In this document: positions 16,858 through 26,316 of the stretch, in pieces
Layout: the number at the start of each line of letters is the position of its first letter
Numbering within the stretch: the first letter of the stretch is position 1
NCBI GenBank assembly: GCA_964453115.1
Contig: CAYVRT010000011.1
Span: 1-64,000, forward strand
Direction: 5' to 3'
DNA from: JAIWNK01 sp964453115
GTDB lineage: Bacteria; Chloroflexota; Anaerolineae; Anaerolineales; Anaerolineaceae
DNA length: 64,000 nucleotides
Translations under genes and position numbers: made by a program
Notes under the pieces: generated by a model
The model's database searches: none
Seen by the model: only the letters and a program-made list of their open reading frames with translations
What the model was told of the DNA's origin: nothing

Positions 16858-17714
16858 TAGGATCGTTATTACCCGTCGCGCCAGTAGAATACCTCATCAT
16901 TGGTCACATCAGCCAGGATTTGACCCCTCAAGGTATACAACTGGGCGGAACCGCTGCCTATGCCGCCCTCACAGCCCAGGCTTGCGGCCTGCGGGTTGGG
17001 ATTGTCACCTCTCACGCCACAGATGCAGAAATATCTGCCCTGCAGGGCATCCAGATCATTAACCACCCTGCCCCCAAAAGCACTACCTTCGAAAACATCC
17101 AAACCTCAAAGGGACGCCAGCAATTTTTGCATGGCCTGGCCGAGCCGCTTGGATACGAACACATTCCCCCTGCATGGCGACAAACATCCATTGTTCATTT
17201 AGCGCCCATTGCCCAAGAAGTGGACCCAACCCTGATACGTCGCTTTCCGCAAGCATTCATCGGCATCACCCCCCAAGGCTGGATGCGCTCATGGCATCAA
17301 GACGGCAGTGTGCATTTCAGCGAATGGCCCGAATCCAGTTTTGTCCTTGAGCGCGCCACCGCTGCCATTCTCAGCGTAGAAGATATCCAACATAGTGAAC
17401 AGCGAATTGAAGAAATTGCCAGTGCAGTGCGCGTCCTCGTCGTAACGGAGGGCGCGTCCGGAGCCCGGCTGTATTGGAACGGAGATATTCGTTACTTTCG
17501 CCCCCCTCTTGTCAACGAAATTGACCCCACTGGTGCTGGTGATATTTTTGCCGCCAGTTTCTTTATTCGGTTTCACGCTACCCACAACCCATGGGAAGCC
17601 GCCCGCTTTGCTACCCTTGTTGCAGCTCGTTCTGTCACCCGCCCCGCCATTCAGGGCATCCCCACCCCGTTCGAAATCCAGGATTACCTGGTCGAAATCA
17701 TTCCAGGAACGTAA
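16854..17714 (+). CDS. PfkB family carbohydrate kinase
   Basis: 286 aa. It has the N-terminal LGGTAAYAALTAQACGLRVGIVT (substrate-lid region of ribokinase-like proteins) and the C-terminal PfkB signature DPTGAGDIFAASFFIRF with the catalytic Asp of GAGD near residue 226. It phosphorylates a sugar or nucleoside at the expense of ATP; the substrate cannot be read from sequence. It is joined to the zinc-ribbon gene by a 4-base overlap and is 2 bases from parA. The family is slightly short here, lacking part of the lid, as seen in other small PfkB members. Confidence 0.88.
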   Translation: MIGSLLPVAPVEYLIIGHISQDLTPQGIQLGGTAAYAALTAQACGLRVGIVTSHATDAEISALQGIQIINHPAPKSTTFENIQTSKGRQQFLHGLAEPLGYEHIPPAWRQTSIVHLAPIAQEVDPTLIRRFPQAFIGITPQGWMRSWHQDGSVHFSEWPESSFVLERATAAILSVEDIQHSEQRIEEIASAVRVLVVTEGASGARLYWNGDIRYFRPPLVNEIDPTGAGDIFAASFFIRFHATHNPWEAARFATLVAARSVTRPAIQGIPTPFEIQDYLVEIIPGT

Positions 17715-17716
17715 AC

Positions 17717-18529
17717 ATGACTCGTATCTATACCCTCGTCAATCAAAAAGGCGGCGTTGGTAAAACCACCTGCGCCATCAATTTAGGCGCCTATCTTGGC
17801 TATTATGGACAACGCGTCCTGCTCATTGACCTGGATCCACAGGCCAATGCCACATCCTCGCTGGGTATTGATAAGCGCACCGTCAAGAACGGCACCTACG
17901 AGGTTCTCATCGGCGCAACCGGCATTAACGCCCACATTCTCCACAACCCACGTCTCAAACTTTCCATCCTCCCCTCCTCTCCCGCCCTGGCCGGAGCAGA
18001 AATTGAATTAATTGAGTTATCTCAGCGCGAGCAACGTCTCAAAAACGCCCTCGCCCCTATCGCAGAACGCTATGATTACATCCTCATTGATTGTCCACCA
18101 TCGCTCAGCTTACTCACCATCAATGGCCTGGTTGCCGGGCGCAGTGGTGTCATCATCCCCGTCCAGTGCGAATACCTGGCGTTGGAAGGGCTCAGCCAAC
18201 TCACCCAAACCATCAGTCGAGTACAAGCATCGCTACTACCCGAATTACACGTGCGCGGCGTCATCCTCACCATGTATGATAGTCGTACCAACCTGGCTGT
18301 AGATGTTGTTAACGAAGTTCGGCGTCATTTTCCCAGTCAAGTCTTTCAAAACCTCATTCCGCGCAGCATTCGCCTGGCCGAAGCCCCTTCGCGCGGCCTC
18401 CCCATCTCACTCTATGCCCCCGAAAGCCCAGCAGCACGCGCCTTTTCCAACCTGGCACGCGAAATTCTTGAACAAGACGGAATCCACATTCCCGATTTAA
18501 AAACCGAAGGAGCTGATCATGGCGCGTAA
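17717..18529 (+). CDS. parA: ParA family ATPase (Soj)
   Basis: 270 aa from ATG 17717; the frame is open upstream but only this start gives the family N-terminus, and AGGAA precedes it. Deviant Walker A KGGVGKTT at 11-18, with Asp in LIDLDPQANATSSLG (switch I) and ILIDCPPSLSLLTING (Walker B). It binds nucleoid DNA as an ATP dimer and, with ParB, segregates the chromosome origin region. It overlaps parB by 11 bases. No obvious parS (TGTTTCACGTGAAACA-like) site was found in the window. Confidence 0.95.
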   Translation: MTRIYTLVNQKGGVGKTTCAINLGAYLGYYGQRVLLIDLDPQANATSSLGIDKRTVKNGTYEVLIGATGINAHILHNPRLKLSILPSSPALAGAEIELIELSQREQRLKNALAPIAERYDYILIDCPPSLSLLTINGLVAGRSGVIIPVQCEYLALEGLSQLTQTISRVQASLLPELHVRGVILTMYDSRTNLAVDVVNEVRRHFPSQVFQNLIPRSIRLAEAPSRGLPISLYAPESPAARAFSNLAREILEQDGIHIPDLKTEGADHGA

Positions 18530-19367
18530 AACCGGCCTCGGCAAAGGACTCGATGCACTCATCCCAGGTAACTTCAGCGCCGAAAGTAGCGCAAATTACG
18601 TTCCACTGAACAAAATTAGCCCCAACCCGCGTCAACCGCGCAACGAAATCATCCCCGCTGAACTGCAAAACTTGGCCGAATCCATTCGCATACATGGCAT
18701 TTTGCAACCGCTGGTTGTCTCGTACGACCCGGCTGCCGACCACTACACCCTGATTGCCGGCGAACGCCGCTGGCGCGCCGCACAACTGATTGGCTTGCAA
18801 ACCGTTCCAGTCATCGTGCGCAGCGCCAGTGACCAGGAACGCCTCGAACTGGCACTGATCGAAAACATTCAACGCGCCAACCTTTCCCCACTCGAAACAG
18901 CCGAAGCCTACGCACACCTGGCCGAAGAATTTGGTCTCTCACACGAAGAAATCGCCCAACGAGTTGGTAAAAGCCGCGAAGCCATCACCAACACACTGGG
19001 CCTGCTCAAACTGGCCCCCGCCGTGCGCCAGGCACTGGCAGAAGGGCGCATCAGCGAAGGTCACGCCCGCGCCCTGAAAGGGCTACCCGCCCCACAAGCC
19101 CAAGAATCCGCCCTTGAAATTTTACTAAAAAATGACCTCAGCGTACGTCAGACCGAAGAACTTGTACGCCGGTTAAAGGGCGAACGCACTGTTCTTGCCC
19201 CACGCCCACCCATGTCCCCCGAATTACGCTCCATTGAACAACGTCTTGAAAGCGCACTGGGCACACGCGTCACGCTCAAACACGGAACAAATGGTGGTGC
19301 AATCACCATCCGTTATTATTCACAAGAAGAGCTAGACTCACTCCTGACACACCTGCTCAAGGAATAA
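18519..19367 (+). CDS. parB: ParB family partition protein (Spo0J)
   Basis: 282 aa. The N-terminal basic start ARKTGLGKGLDALIPG is typical of chromosomal ParB. The CTP-binding ParB/Srx domain holds PRQPRNEI and GERRWRAAQL, then ENIQRANLSPLE. The HTH (SHEEIAQRVGKSREAITNTLGLL, in two parts) recognises parS. The C-terminal dimerisation part is short. GGAG lies 8 bases before the ATG, inside the end of parA. The next gene starts 2 bases after its stop. Confidence 0.95.
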   Translation: MARKTGLGKGLDALIPGNFSAESSANYVPLNKISPNPRQPRNEIIPAELQNLAESIRIHGILQPLVVSYDPAADHYTLIAGERRWRAAQLIGLQTVPVIVRSASDQERLELALIENIQRANLSPLETAEAYAHLAEEFGLSHEEIAQRVGKSREAITNTLGLLKLAPAVRQALAEGRISEGHARALKGLPAPQAQESALEILLKNDLSVRQTEELVRRLKGERTVLAPRPPMSPELRSIEQRLESALGTRVTLKHGTNGGAITIRYYSQEELDSLLTHLLKE

Positions 19368-19369
19368 AA

Positions 19370-20947
19370 ATGCTCATTCTCCATAACGCCCGTATCTACA
19401 CCCAAGATCCCATTCAGCCGCTGGTTCAAGCAATTGCCATCCGCGACCAACGCATTCTCGCCATGGGAGAATCAACCGACATCCTGGCCCTGGCTGGTCG
19501 GCGCACTACCATACAGGACATGAACGGCCAAACCATTTTGCCGGGTCTGACAGATGCCCACATCCACTTGCAACACTACGCCCTTAGTCTGCAATTGATA
19601 GATTGCGAAACCACAACCCGTGTCGAATGCCTACGGCGCGTCCAGGAACGCTCTGCAAGCACCCCTGCCGGACAATGGGTGTTGGGACATGGCTGGAATC
19701 AAAACTTGTGGCCGGAAGGTTTTGGCTGTGCGGATGATCTGGACGCTATTGCTCCCCACAACCCGGTCTATCTCACCGCCAAATCCTTACATGCTTCGTG
19801 GGCCAACACAACAGCCCTGCTTGCAGCAGGGATCACAGCCCAAACCCCGGACCCGCAAGATGGAAAAATTGGGCGGCTGCCGGATGGCAAACCCAATGGC
19901 ATCCTCTATGAAAGCGCTATGGACCTGATGAGCAATATACTGCCCAAACCCGATCAACAAAGCGTGCGTCAGGCCATCCAGGCCGCTCAACCTCGCCTTT
20001 GGCAAATGGGGATCACTGGCTGCCACGATTTTGACCGCGCACTATGTTTTTCTACCTTACAAGAAATGCAACAAGCCGGCGAACTCCACCTCCGCGTTCT
20101 AAAAAGCTTACCCGTCGAAGACCTGCCTGCGGCTCTTTCCATTGGGTTGCGCGCCGGTTTTGGGAACGACACACTGCGCATTGGCAATGTCAAAATCTTC
20201 GCCGATGGCGCATTGGGGCCACAAACCGCCGCAATGCTTGAACCCTACGAAAACAGCAAAGAAGCCGGCCTCGCATTCCTGGATAGTGAGCAAATTGTTG
20301 AAATCGGCCAACTGGCTGCACAAGGCGGCTTTGCCCTTGCAATTCATGCCATTGGCGACCGCGCCAACCACGAAGTTCTTAATGCCTATGAACAACTACG
20401 CGCCTACGAAAGCCAACAAAACTTGCCCCACCTTCGCCACCGCATTGAGCATGTCCAGGTGCTACATCCCACTGACCTGCCACGCCTTGCCACACTGCAT
20501 ATCATCGCCTCCATGCAGCCAATTCACGCCACATCCGATATGCTTATCGCAGACCGCTATTGGGGTGAACGAGCCGCCCTCTCCTATGCCTGGCAATCTC
20601 TCCTTGAACAAGGAACCTTGCTTGCCTTTGGTTCTGATTCCCCGGTCGAATCCCCCAACCCCTTCCTGGGGCTTCATGCAGCCCTCACCCGCTGCCCAGC
20701 CACCAACCCCACTCAACCCGGTTGGCGAACTGCGCAAGCTATCAGCCTGCATGCTGCTCTGGCCGCCTACACAACCGGTCCTGCCTACGCAGCCGGAATG
20801 CAAAACCATCTCGGTCGCCTTTCCCCAGGATTCCTCGCCGATCTAATCGTCTTACCCAAAAATCCATTTACCTTACCCTCTAACGACCTACCCCACCTCC
20901 AACCCGCTGCTGTCCTGTTTGGGGGGCAATGGGTCTGGCGAGCCTGA
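19370..20947 (+). CDS. amidohydrolase family 3 (YtcJ-like) metal-dependent hydrolase
   Basis: 525 aa, the normal length of the family. After a beta strand start (MLILHNARIYTQDP) comes the metal site DAHIHLQHY, the N-terminal HxH of the TIM barrel. Later ligands lie in AIHAIGDRANHEVL and RIEHVQVL, with GSDSPVESPNPFLG carrying the catalytic Asp. It hydrolyses an amide or ester of a small organic molecule; the natural substrate is unknown. It is in the same run as parAB, 2 bases after parB, probably by transcription convenience rather than shared function. Confidence 0.9.
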   Translation: MLILHNARIYTQDPIQPLVQAIAIRDQRILAMGESTDILALAGRRTTIQDMNGQTILPGLTDAHIHLQHYALSLQLIDCETTTRVECLRRVQERSASTPAGQWVLGHGWNQNLWPEGFGCADDLDAIAPHNPVYLTAKSLHASWANTTALLAAGITAQTPDPQDGKIGRLPDGKPNGILYESAMDLMSNILPKPDQQSVRQAIQAAQPRLWQMGITGCHDFDRALCFSTLQEMQQAGELHLRVLKSLPVEDLPAALSIGLRAGFGNDTLRIGNVKIFADGALGPQTAAMLEPYENSKEAGLAFLDSEQIVEIGQLAAQGGFALAIHAIGDRANHEVLNAYEQLRAYESQQNLPHLRHRIEHVQVLHPTDLPRLATLHIIASMQPIHATSDMLIADRYWGERAALSYAWQSLLEQGTLLAFGSDSPVESPNPFLGLHAALTRCPATNPTQPGWRTAQAISLHAALAAYTTGPAYAAGMQNHLGRLSPGFLADLIVLPKNPFTLPSNDLPHLQPAAVLFGGQWVWRA

Positions 20948-20965
20948 AAACCAACAGGAGATCGG

Positions 20966-21991
20966 ATGAGCGACCAAATCCCCCTTGCCCCCGAAATTCT
21001 AGTCACCCGACTCGGTGATTATCTGGTTGAAAGCGGCCTGCTATCAGAAATCAACCTGAAACTGGCTCTTGAACAACAAGCCATCCTGCGCAAACAAGGG
21101 CGTCATCAGTTACTTGGTCAATTACTGGTTGAAATGGGCTTCATTGATCGCCCCACCCTCGACCGCGCCGTAACAGAGCAAATTTTGCGGCTGCGCTCCG
21201 CACTGGAAGAAAGCAATCGCTCACTTGAATTACGCGTTCAGGAACGCACCGCAGAGCTAGAAGATGCCATGCAGCAACTGGCAGAAGTCAATCAGCTCAA
21301 AAGCAACTTTGTTGCAAACATCTCGCACGAGTTGCGCACCCCACTAACCCACATTCGCGGCTACCTGGAACTTTTCATGGCCGGAGACCTGGGAACACTT
21401 TCTGCCGAGCAAACGCGTGGCCTGAGTGTCATGCTCCGCTCTGCCGATCGCCTGGGACGCCTGATTGATGACTTGATCCTTTTTTCACTCTCCGAACGCG
21501 GCGAATTGCAAATCTTCCCGCACGCGCTCAATCTCAACCTCCTCTGTCAACTCAACCTCGACCGATCCTACCCAAAAGCACGCGAAAAGAACATTCAATT
21601 GCAATTCAAAGCCGCAGCCGAACTTCCCAACGTCATGGCAGATGAAGAGCGCATTTCCTGGGTAATTTTGCACCTCTTGGATAACGCCATTAAATTCACC
21701 GAGCCCGGCGGTCTCATCATGCTAGAATTACTCCAACTGGGCAGCGAAATTGAAATCGCCATTCAAGACACCGGAATCGGCATTCCAGCCGATCAACAAA
21801 CAGCTGTATTTGAACCCTTTCGACAATTGGACGGTTCTTCAACCCGCAAACAAGGCGGCACCGGCCTGGGCCTGGCCCTGGCTCAAACCATCGTTCAGGC
21901 ACATCACAGCATCCTATCCCTCACGTCACAACCAGGAAAAGGAAGTCGTTTCTTTTTCCGTCTGAAAACGGTCGAGAATGATGAAAGATAG
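20966..21991 (+). CDS. soluble histidine kinase with MshEN-like N-domain
   Basis: 341 aa, no membrane segment. Residues 14-72 (LGDYLVESGLLSEINLKLALEQQ, in two parts, then LLGQLLVEMGFIDRPTLDRAV) look like the MshEN/GspE N-terminal fold, which in type II/IV secretion ATPases can bind cyclic-di-GMP. A coiled coil (75-112) leads to HisKA with H121 in ISHELRTPLTHIRGY. The HATPase part has DNAIKFTEPGG, DTGIGIP and GGTGLGLALAQ. It should autophosphorylate and donate to a response regulator, plausibly the one at 23235-23936. AGGAG precedes the ATG. The MshEN assignment is by eye. Confidence 0.82.
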   Translation: MSDQIPLAPEILVTRLGDYLVESGLLSEINLKLALEQQAILRKQGRHQLLGQLLVEMGFIDRPTLDRAVTEQILRLRSALEESNRSLELRVQERTAELEDAMQQLAEVNQLKSNFVANISHELRTPLTHIRGYLELFMAGDLGTLSAEQTRGLSVMLRSADRLGRLIDDLILFSLSERGELQIFPHALNLNLLCQLNLDRSYPKAREKNIQLQFKAAAELPNVMADEERISWVILHLLDNAIKFTEPGGLIMLELLQLGSEIEIAIQDTGIGIPADQQTAVFEPFRQLDGSSTRKQGGTGLGLALAQTIVQAHHSILSLTSQPGKGSRFFFRLKTVENDER

Positions 21992-22017
21992 CGTATAATG
22001 AAAACAGGCACTTGCTC

Positions 22018-23238
22018 ATGAGCAAATCCAATCCCTCGATTGAGCTTTCTGATATTTATGCCATCGGGCAGGTCTTAACGCGTGCCAGCGACTGGAAATC
22101 GGCTCTTGATACCATCATCCGCTGCATTCGCCCAGCATTCATTTTTGATAATCTGGTTGTCTACCTGCTGGACCCCCGCCTCAACGTCATGGAAGTAAGC
22201 TATGCCCGAGCCACAGGACGTGGGCATTCTGCCGAAGCCGAAGTAGCATGGGGAGAAATCATCTCCGGGCAAGTAGTACAAGCCCGCACCAGCATCTTAC
22301 AAGAACCAGATAACACAACCGAGGAGCGCCTACAACGCCCCTACCTGCTCGCCGCGCCGCTACAAATTCGCGAAGAAATCATTGGCGCAATTGTCTTCAT
22401 CCGTTTTGGAGGCCCGGCTTTCACCCAGCCCCACATCCAGTTCGCCGAATATCTAGCCTCCACACTCGCCATAACAATCACCTGCCAAAGCAAAGAACAG
22501 GAACTCTCCACCGTCGAATCCCTGCGGCGCACACTACGCGCCCAAGGTGATTTCATCGCCACCCTTTCGCATGAAATTCGTAGCCCGCTTGGCTTTATTA
22601 AAGGCTACACCACAACCCTGCTACGTCCAGATGCTGAGTGGGATAGACCAACCCAACTACAATTTTTGCAAATTATTGAACAAGAAACCGACCGCATGGA
22701 GAACCTGCTTCAAAACTTACTCGATTCCGCCCAATGGGAATCTGGCCAAGTGCAAATAGATTGGCAACCCGTACGCGTTGAAGCATTGTTACACGACATG
22801 GTGTTGCGCTTTCGTCCCCATCATCCGGAACTGGAAATTGAATTACACATCGAACAATCCCTTCCGCTCATCCAGGGTGACCCGCGTCGGCTCTCACAAG
22901 TATTCGATAATATTCTTGTCAACGCCATCAAATACGCCCCTCATTCTCCCGTTCATGTCCACGCCACCCGAAACGCAGATCAAATTGAACTGCGTTTCCA
23001 AGACGAAGGCCCCGGCATCCCCACCGAATATCTACCAATGGTCTTTGAGCGATTCTTTCGCGGCCCCGAACAAGCAGTACGCGCCGACGGCTCTGGCCTT
23101 GGTCTCTTCATCTGTCGGCAAATCGTCCTTGCCCATCACGGACAAATTTTCATCACCTCGCAACCCGGACAAGGAACCTGCGTCCACATTCTTTTGCCTT
23201 GCCCATCCACCCCAAGCACAACGTCGGAGGTACAATGA
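22018..23238 (+). CDS. GAF-domain sensor histidine kinase
   Basis: 406 aa from ATG 22018 (a TTG six bases earlier is also in frame). Residues about 15-160 form a GAF-like sensor with no transmembrane part. HisKA has H185 in LSHEIRSPLGFIKGYTTTLL (shown whole, 20 residues). The ATPase domain has NILVNAIKYAP, DEGPGIP and GSGLGLFICRQIV. A cytosolic signal is therefore sensed. It is the direct partner of the OmpR regulator whose ATG overlaps its stop (ATGA). A TATAAT at 21994-21999 could give a separate promoter. The ribosome site is weak. Confidence 0.9.
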   Translation: MSKSNPSIELSDIYAIGQVLTRASDWKSALDTIIRCIRPAFIFDNLVVYLLDPRLNVMEVSYARATGRGHSAEAEVAWGEIISGQVVQARTSILQEPDNTTEERLQRPYLLAAPLQIREEIIGAIVFIRFGGPAFTQPHIQFAEYLASTLAITITCQSKEQELSTVESLRRTLRAQGDFIATLSHEIRSPLGFIKGYTTTLLRPDAEWDRPTQLQFLQIIEQETDRMENLLQNLLDSAQWESGQVQIDWQPVRVEALLHDMVLRFRPHHPELEIELHIEQSLPLIQGDPRRLSQVFDNILVNAIKYAPHSPVHVHATRNADQIELRFQDEGPGIPTEYLPMVFERFFRGPEQAVRADGSGLGLFICRQIVLAHHGQIFITSQPGQGTCVHILLPCPSTPSTTSEVQ

Positions 23239-23936
23239 GTGCCCATATTTTGGTTGTAGATGACGAAGTGCAATACCAACATCTATTGCGTGTCAACCTT
23301 CAAGCCGAAGGCTATTCCGTTAGCACATGCAGTGACGGCGAAAGCGCCGTAGAATTTGTAGCAAACAGTCAACCGGATCTGGTCATCCTCGATGTAATGA
23401 TGCCCCGCTTGGATGGTTTCACCGCCTGTGAACGCATCCGGCAGTTTTCCAATGTTCCCATCATCATGCTCACAGGCAAAGCAGAAGAACAAGATCGAGT
23501 GCGCGGCCTCAACATTGGCGCCGATGACTACATCGCCAAACCTTTTTCCGCCACTGAATTAATCGCCCGCGTACGAGCCGTCCTCCGGCGATTTAGCCCA
23601 CAAGAGCACTCCACACAACAGCGATATTTTACCCATGGCAACTTGCGGATTGATTTTGCCCGTGCCGAAGTCTGGAAAGACGAAAAACCAATCTATCTCT
23701 CAGCAACTGAGTACCGTCTGCTCATTCACTTTGCGCAAAGCCTGGGCAAAGTGCTAACCCCCGAAGAGCTTCTTTCCGCTGTCTGGGGCGAACACTATCG
23801 CGAAGACAAAGAAATTTTATGGGTCAGTATCGCCCGTCTACGCCAAAAATTAGAAGATAACCCCCATAGCCCGCAACACATTGTCACGCGCTCCGGCCTG
23901 GGGTATCTCATGCCACCAATCGAAAAAGAATCATAG
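23235..23936 (+). CDS. OmpR/PhoB family response regulator
   Basis: 233 aa from ATG 23235, with GGAGG close upstream. Receiver domain: acidic pair in VVDDE (9-10), phospho-acceptor D53 in ILDVMMPRLDG, Lys102 in DDYIAKPF. The C-terminal winged helix (about 135-228) has LSATEYRLLIHFAQSLGKV split over the helix and VWGEHYREDKEILWVSIARL. It binds DNA when phosphorylated by the upstream kinase(s). It forms a three-gene kinase-kinase-regulator unit followed by a small protein and CpaF, which may be its targets or just co-transcribed. Confidence 0.94.
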   Translation: MSAHILVVDDEVQYQHLLRVNLQAEGYSVSTCSDGESAVEFVANSQPDLVILDVMMPRLDGFTACERIRQFSNVPIIMLTGKAEEQDRVRGLNIGADDYIAKPFSATELIARVRAVLRRFSPQEHSTQQRYFTHGNLRIDFARAEVWKDEKPIYLSATEYRLLIHFAQSLGKVLTPEELLSAVWGEHYREDKEILWVSIARLRQKLEDNPHSPQHIVTRSGLGYLMPPIEKES

Positions 23937-23956
23937 CTAGAAAGGAAACCCGTTCC

Positions 23957-24256
23957 ATGCTTACTCATTTCGACGAAAAAGGAAAAATTTTCACTCCTGT
24001 CGTCTCCAAAACCCCCATCCCAGTCACACTCCAAACTGCCCTTCACCAGATTCATGGCAACATCCACATCCGTCCCGATGAACGCGTTAAAAGTGCGCTG
24101 GACAACCTGGAAGAAACCTTCCTTGCCATCACAGATGCTGAAGCTTATGATTCCACCGGCAAACTTATCATCCGCACCAATCTCATCCTCATTCACCGCA
24201 GCCAAATCATTTGGGTTGTTCCCGATGAAGAAATCCGTTCGGAGGAAAGTCTATGA
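23957..24256 (+). CDS. small conserved-looking protein of unknown function
   Basis: 99 aa, cytosolic. It contains PVTLQTALHQIHGNIHIRPDERVKSAL (in two parts), EETFLAITDAEAYD and IHRSQIIWVVPDEE. The beta-rich pattern with an HIRPDERV turn resembles small proteins of the DUF6812 type, but this is from memory and unsure. AAAGGAAA precedes the ATG. It sits between the response regulator and CpaF and overlaps cpaF by 4 bases (ATGA), so it may be a partner of the ATPase. Confidence 0.6.
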   Translation: MLTHFDEKGKIFTPVVSKTPIPVTLQTALHQIHGNIHIRPDERVKSALDNLEETFLAITDAEAYDSTGKLIIRTNLILIHRSQIIWVVPDEEIRSEESL

Positions 24257-25566
24257 ACAACCCTCAAAGCGCTCAAGCAATTCGCGCCGCCGATTTAGCA
24301 CGCCTTAAAGAACACTTAATCAGCCTGATCTCACGCGAGCTTGAAGCACTTGCCCCGCCCATGCAGGAGCGTCGGCAGGCCATCACCCAAATCATGCAGC
24401 GTGAATATAATAACCTGCGCGTCAATTTGCCAACCACCCTGCGCGATCAACTCTTTCATGACATCGTAGATGATATGCTGGGCTTTGGTCCCCTTCAGCC
24501 CCTGCTTGATGACCCCGACATCAGTGAAGTGATGGTCAACGGCCCCAAACGAATCTATGTCGAGCGCAAAGGCAAATTAACAAAAACCAACATCACCTTT
24601 GAGAACGATGCACAGGTGCTGCGAATCATTGAAAAAATCATTCTTCCCCTGGGGCGCCGCATTGATGCCGATAGCCCAATGGTAGATGCACGTTTGCCCG
24701 ATGGCTCACGCGTTAACGCCGTCATTCCACCCGTAGCGATTGATGGCCCCACCATCACAATCCGAAAATTTCAAAAAGGCAAGCTCTCCGTTGAACAACT
24801 AATTCAATTTGGCTCCCTGACCAAAAACATGGCCGATTTCATTCGTGCCTGCGTCATGGCCCGGCTAAATATCATCATCTCCGGTGGCACCGGTTCTGGA
24901 AAAACCACCCTGCTCAACGTCCTCTCCAGTTTTATTCCCGAGGACGAACGAATCGTCACCATCGAAGACGCAGCAGAACTCAAAATGCAACAGGATCACG
25001 TTGTGCGAATGGAATCGAAACCGGCCAACAGCGAAGGCCGCAACTCCGTCACCATCCGCGATATGGTGCGAAACTCCTTGCGGATGCGCCCCGATCGTAT
25101 CATCGTAGGCGAAGTGCGCGGCGGCGAATCACTCGACATGCTCCAGGCAATGAACACAGGGCACGATGGTTCGCTTACCACCCTACACGCCAATACCCCG
25201 CGCGATAGCATCTCGCGCCTGGAAACCATGTGCATGATGGCCGGCATGGATTTGCCAGTGCGCGTCATCCGCGAGCAAATTGCCTCTGCTATTGACCTCA
25301 TCATTCAACAAAGCCGTCTCAAAGATGGCAGCCGCAAAGTAACCTCAATCACTGAAATCGCCGGCATGGAAGGTGACACTGTCGTCATGACTGACATCTT
25401 CCGCTTTGAGCAAACCGGCACCTCACCAGACGGAAAAGTACTTGGCGACCTGAAACCCACCGGCATTCGCCCCCTCTTTTCGCCCCGTCTCGAGGCTGCC
25501 GGCCTCAAGCTCGGCCCCGAAATCTTTGGTGCCAATCTGGGCGAAATGATGAGCCGTCGCCGTTAA
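24253..25566 (+). CDS. cpaF: CpaF/TadA family secretion ATPase
   Basis: 437 aa. The N-terminal helical part leads to GFGPLQPLLDDPDISEVMVNG, read as two adjoining motifs, typical of CpaF. Walker A GGTGSGKTT is at 211-219, the Asp box is in IVTIEDAAEL, Walker B in RIIVGEVRGGE, and the His box in GHDGSLTTLHANTP. It would drive assembly of a Tad-type pilus or a related export machine at the inner membrane. No TadB/TadC, prepilin or secretin genes are nearby in this window, so it is an orphan here. It overlaps the small upstream gene. Confidence 0.92.
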   Translation: MNNPQSAQAIRAADLARLKEHLISLISRELEALAPPMQERRQAITQIMQREYNNLRVNLPTTLRDQLFHDIVDDMLGFGPLQPLLDDPDISEVMVNGPKRIYVERKGKLTKTNITFENDAQVLRIIEKIILPLGRRIDADSPMVDARLPDGSRVNAVIPPVAIDGPTITIRKFQKGKLSVEQLIQFGSLTKNMADFIRACVMARLNIIISGGTGSGKTTLLNVLSSFIPEDERIVTIEDAAELKMQQDHVVRMESKPANSEGRNSVTIRDMVRNSLRMRPDRIIVGEVRGGESLDMLQAMNTGHDGSLTTLHANTPRDSISRLETMCMMAGMDLPVRVIREQIASAIDLIIQQSRLKDGSRKVTSITEIAGMEGDTVVMTDIFRFEQTGTSPDGKVLGDLKPTGIRPLFSPRLEAAGLKLGPEIFGANLGEMMSRRR

Positions 25567-25584
25567 ACCACTTTTGTCGAGTGA

Positions 25585-25593
25585 TGCTATAAT
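25585..25593 (+). promoter_or_regulatory. extended -10 promoter of the double-XRE gene
   Basis: TGC-TATAAT at 25585-25593, a perfect extended -10, 40 bases before the ATG at 25634. Confidence 0.6.
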
Positions 25594-25633
25594 AATAAAA
25601 AAGATAGCCCATCACTCACTCAGGACGAGGTGA

Positions 25634-26314
25634 ATGAACACACAAAAGAAACTTGCAAAAATACGCACCAAAAAGCTTGGCCTGCTGATGTACGACGCGC
25701 GCATTGCTTCGCGCAAATCACTTGAGGAATGCGCCCAGGCAATGGGCATTGCAGCCCAAAAGCTCAGCCAGTACGAAAAAGGCCTTGAAGCTCCCTCCCT
25801 GCCAGAAATCGAAGCATTAGCCTTCTTTCTCGACATCCCCCTCGAACATTTCTGGAGCCACCAATCCCTGAACGAAACGCCGATTGGCGGCGCAATTCAA
25901 CAGGCTGGACGCCTCAATCAAATTCGACAGCGCATCATCGGCACCTCATTGCGCTTGGCTCGCAATCGCCAGAATATTTCTCAACGTGAATTGAGCGAAA
26001 AAAGCGGTATTCCCGAAGTTCAATTACGCAGCTATGAAGCAGGAGAAACTGCCATCCCCCTGCCTGATTTAGAATTACTCGCATCAGCCCTTGATATGCG
26101 AGTGGAAGAATTCTTCGACCGGCGCGGGCCTATCGGCAATTGGCGCGCACAGCAGCAGGCCATTCAAAAATTTCTTGACCTCCCCCAAGACATTCAGAAT
26201 TTTATCTGCAAACCTGTCAACCGTCCCTACCTCGATCTGGCAATGCGTCTGAGTGAGCTTTCCGTTGAAAAGCTGCGCTCCGTTGCTGAAGGATTATTGG
26301 AGATTACCTACTAA
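25634..26314 (+). CDS. XRE-type regulator with two HTH domains
   Basis: 226 aa. The first HTH_XRE covers about 15-70 (SLEECAQAMGIAAQKLSQYEKG), written here as SLEECAQAMGIA then QKLSQYEKG; the second covers about 98-153 (ISQRELSEKSGIPEVQLRSY then EAGETAIPLPDLE). Each is followed by the ALxxxLDxxxExFF extension typical of the family. The C-terminal 70 residues are helical without known motifs. Two HTH units in one chain suggest binding to a direct-repeat or extended operator. A GAGGTG ribosome site precedes the ATG. The TPR gene follows after 2 bases. Confidence 0.85.
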   Translation: MNTQKKLAKIRTKKLGLLMYDARIASRKSLEECAQAMGIAAQKLSQYEKGLEAPSLPEIEALAFFLDIPLEHFWSHQSLNETPIGGAIQQAGRLNQIRQRIIGTSLRLARNRQNISQRELSEKSGIPEVQLRSYEAGETAIPLPDLELLASALDMRVEEFFDRRGPIGNWRAQQQAIQKFLDLPQDIQNFICKPVNRPYLDLAMRLSELSVEKLRSVAEGLLEITY

Positions 26315-26316
26315 CC

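Noticed and set aside
18354..18917. 187-codon minus-strand open frame opposite parA/parB
   Set aside because: Antisense to two well conserved genes; no start context.
17717..19367. parS site near parAB
   Set aside because: No sequence close to TGTTTCACGTGAAACA was noticed in or around the genes.
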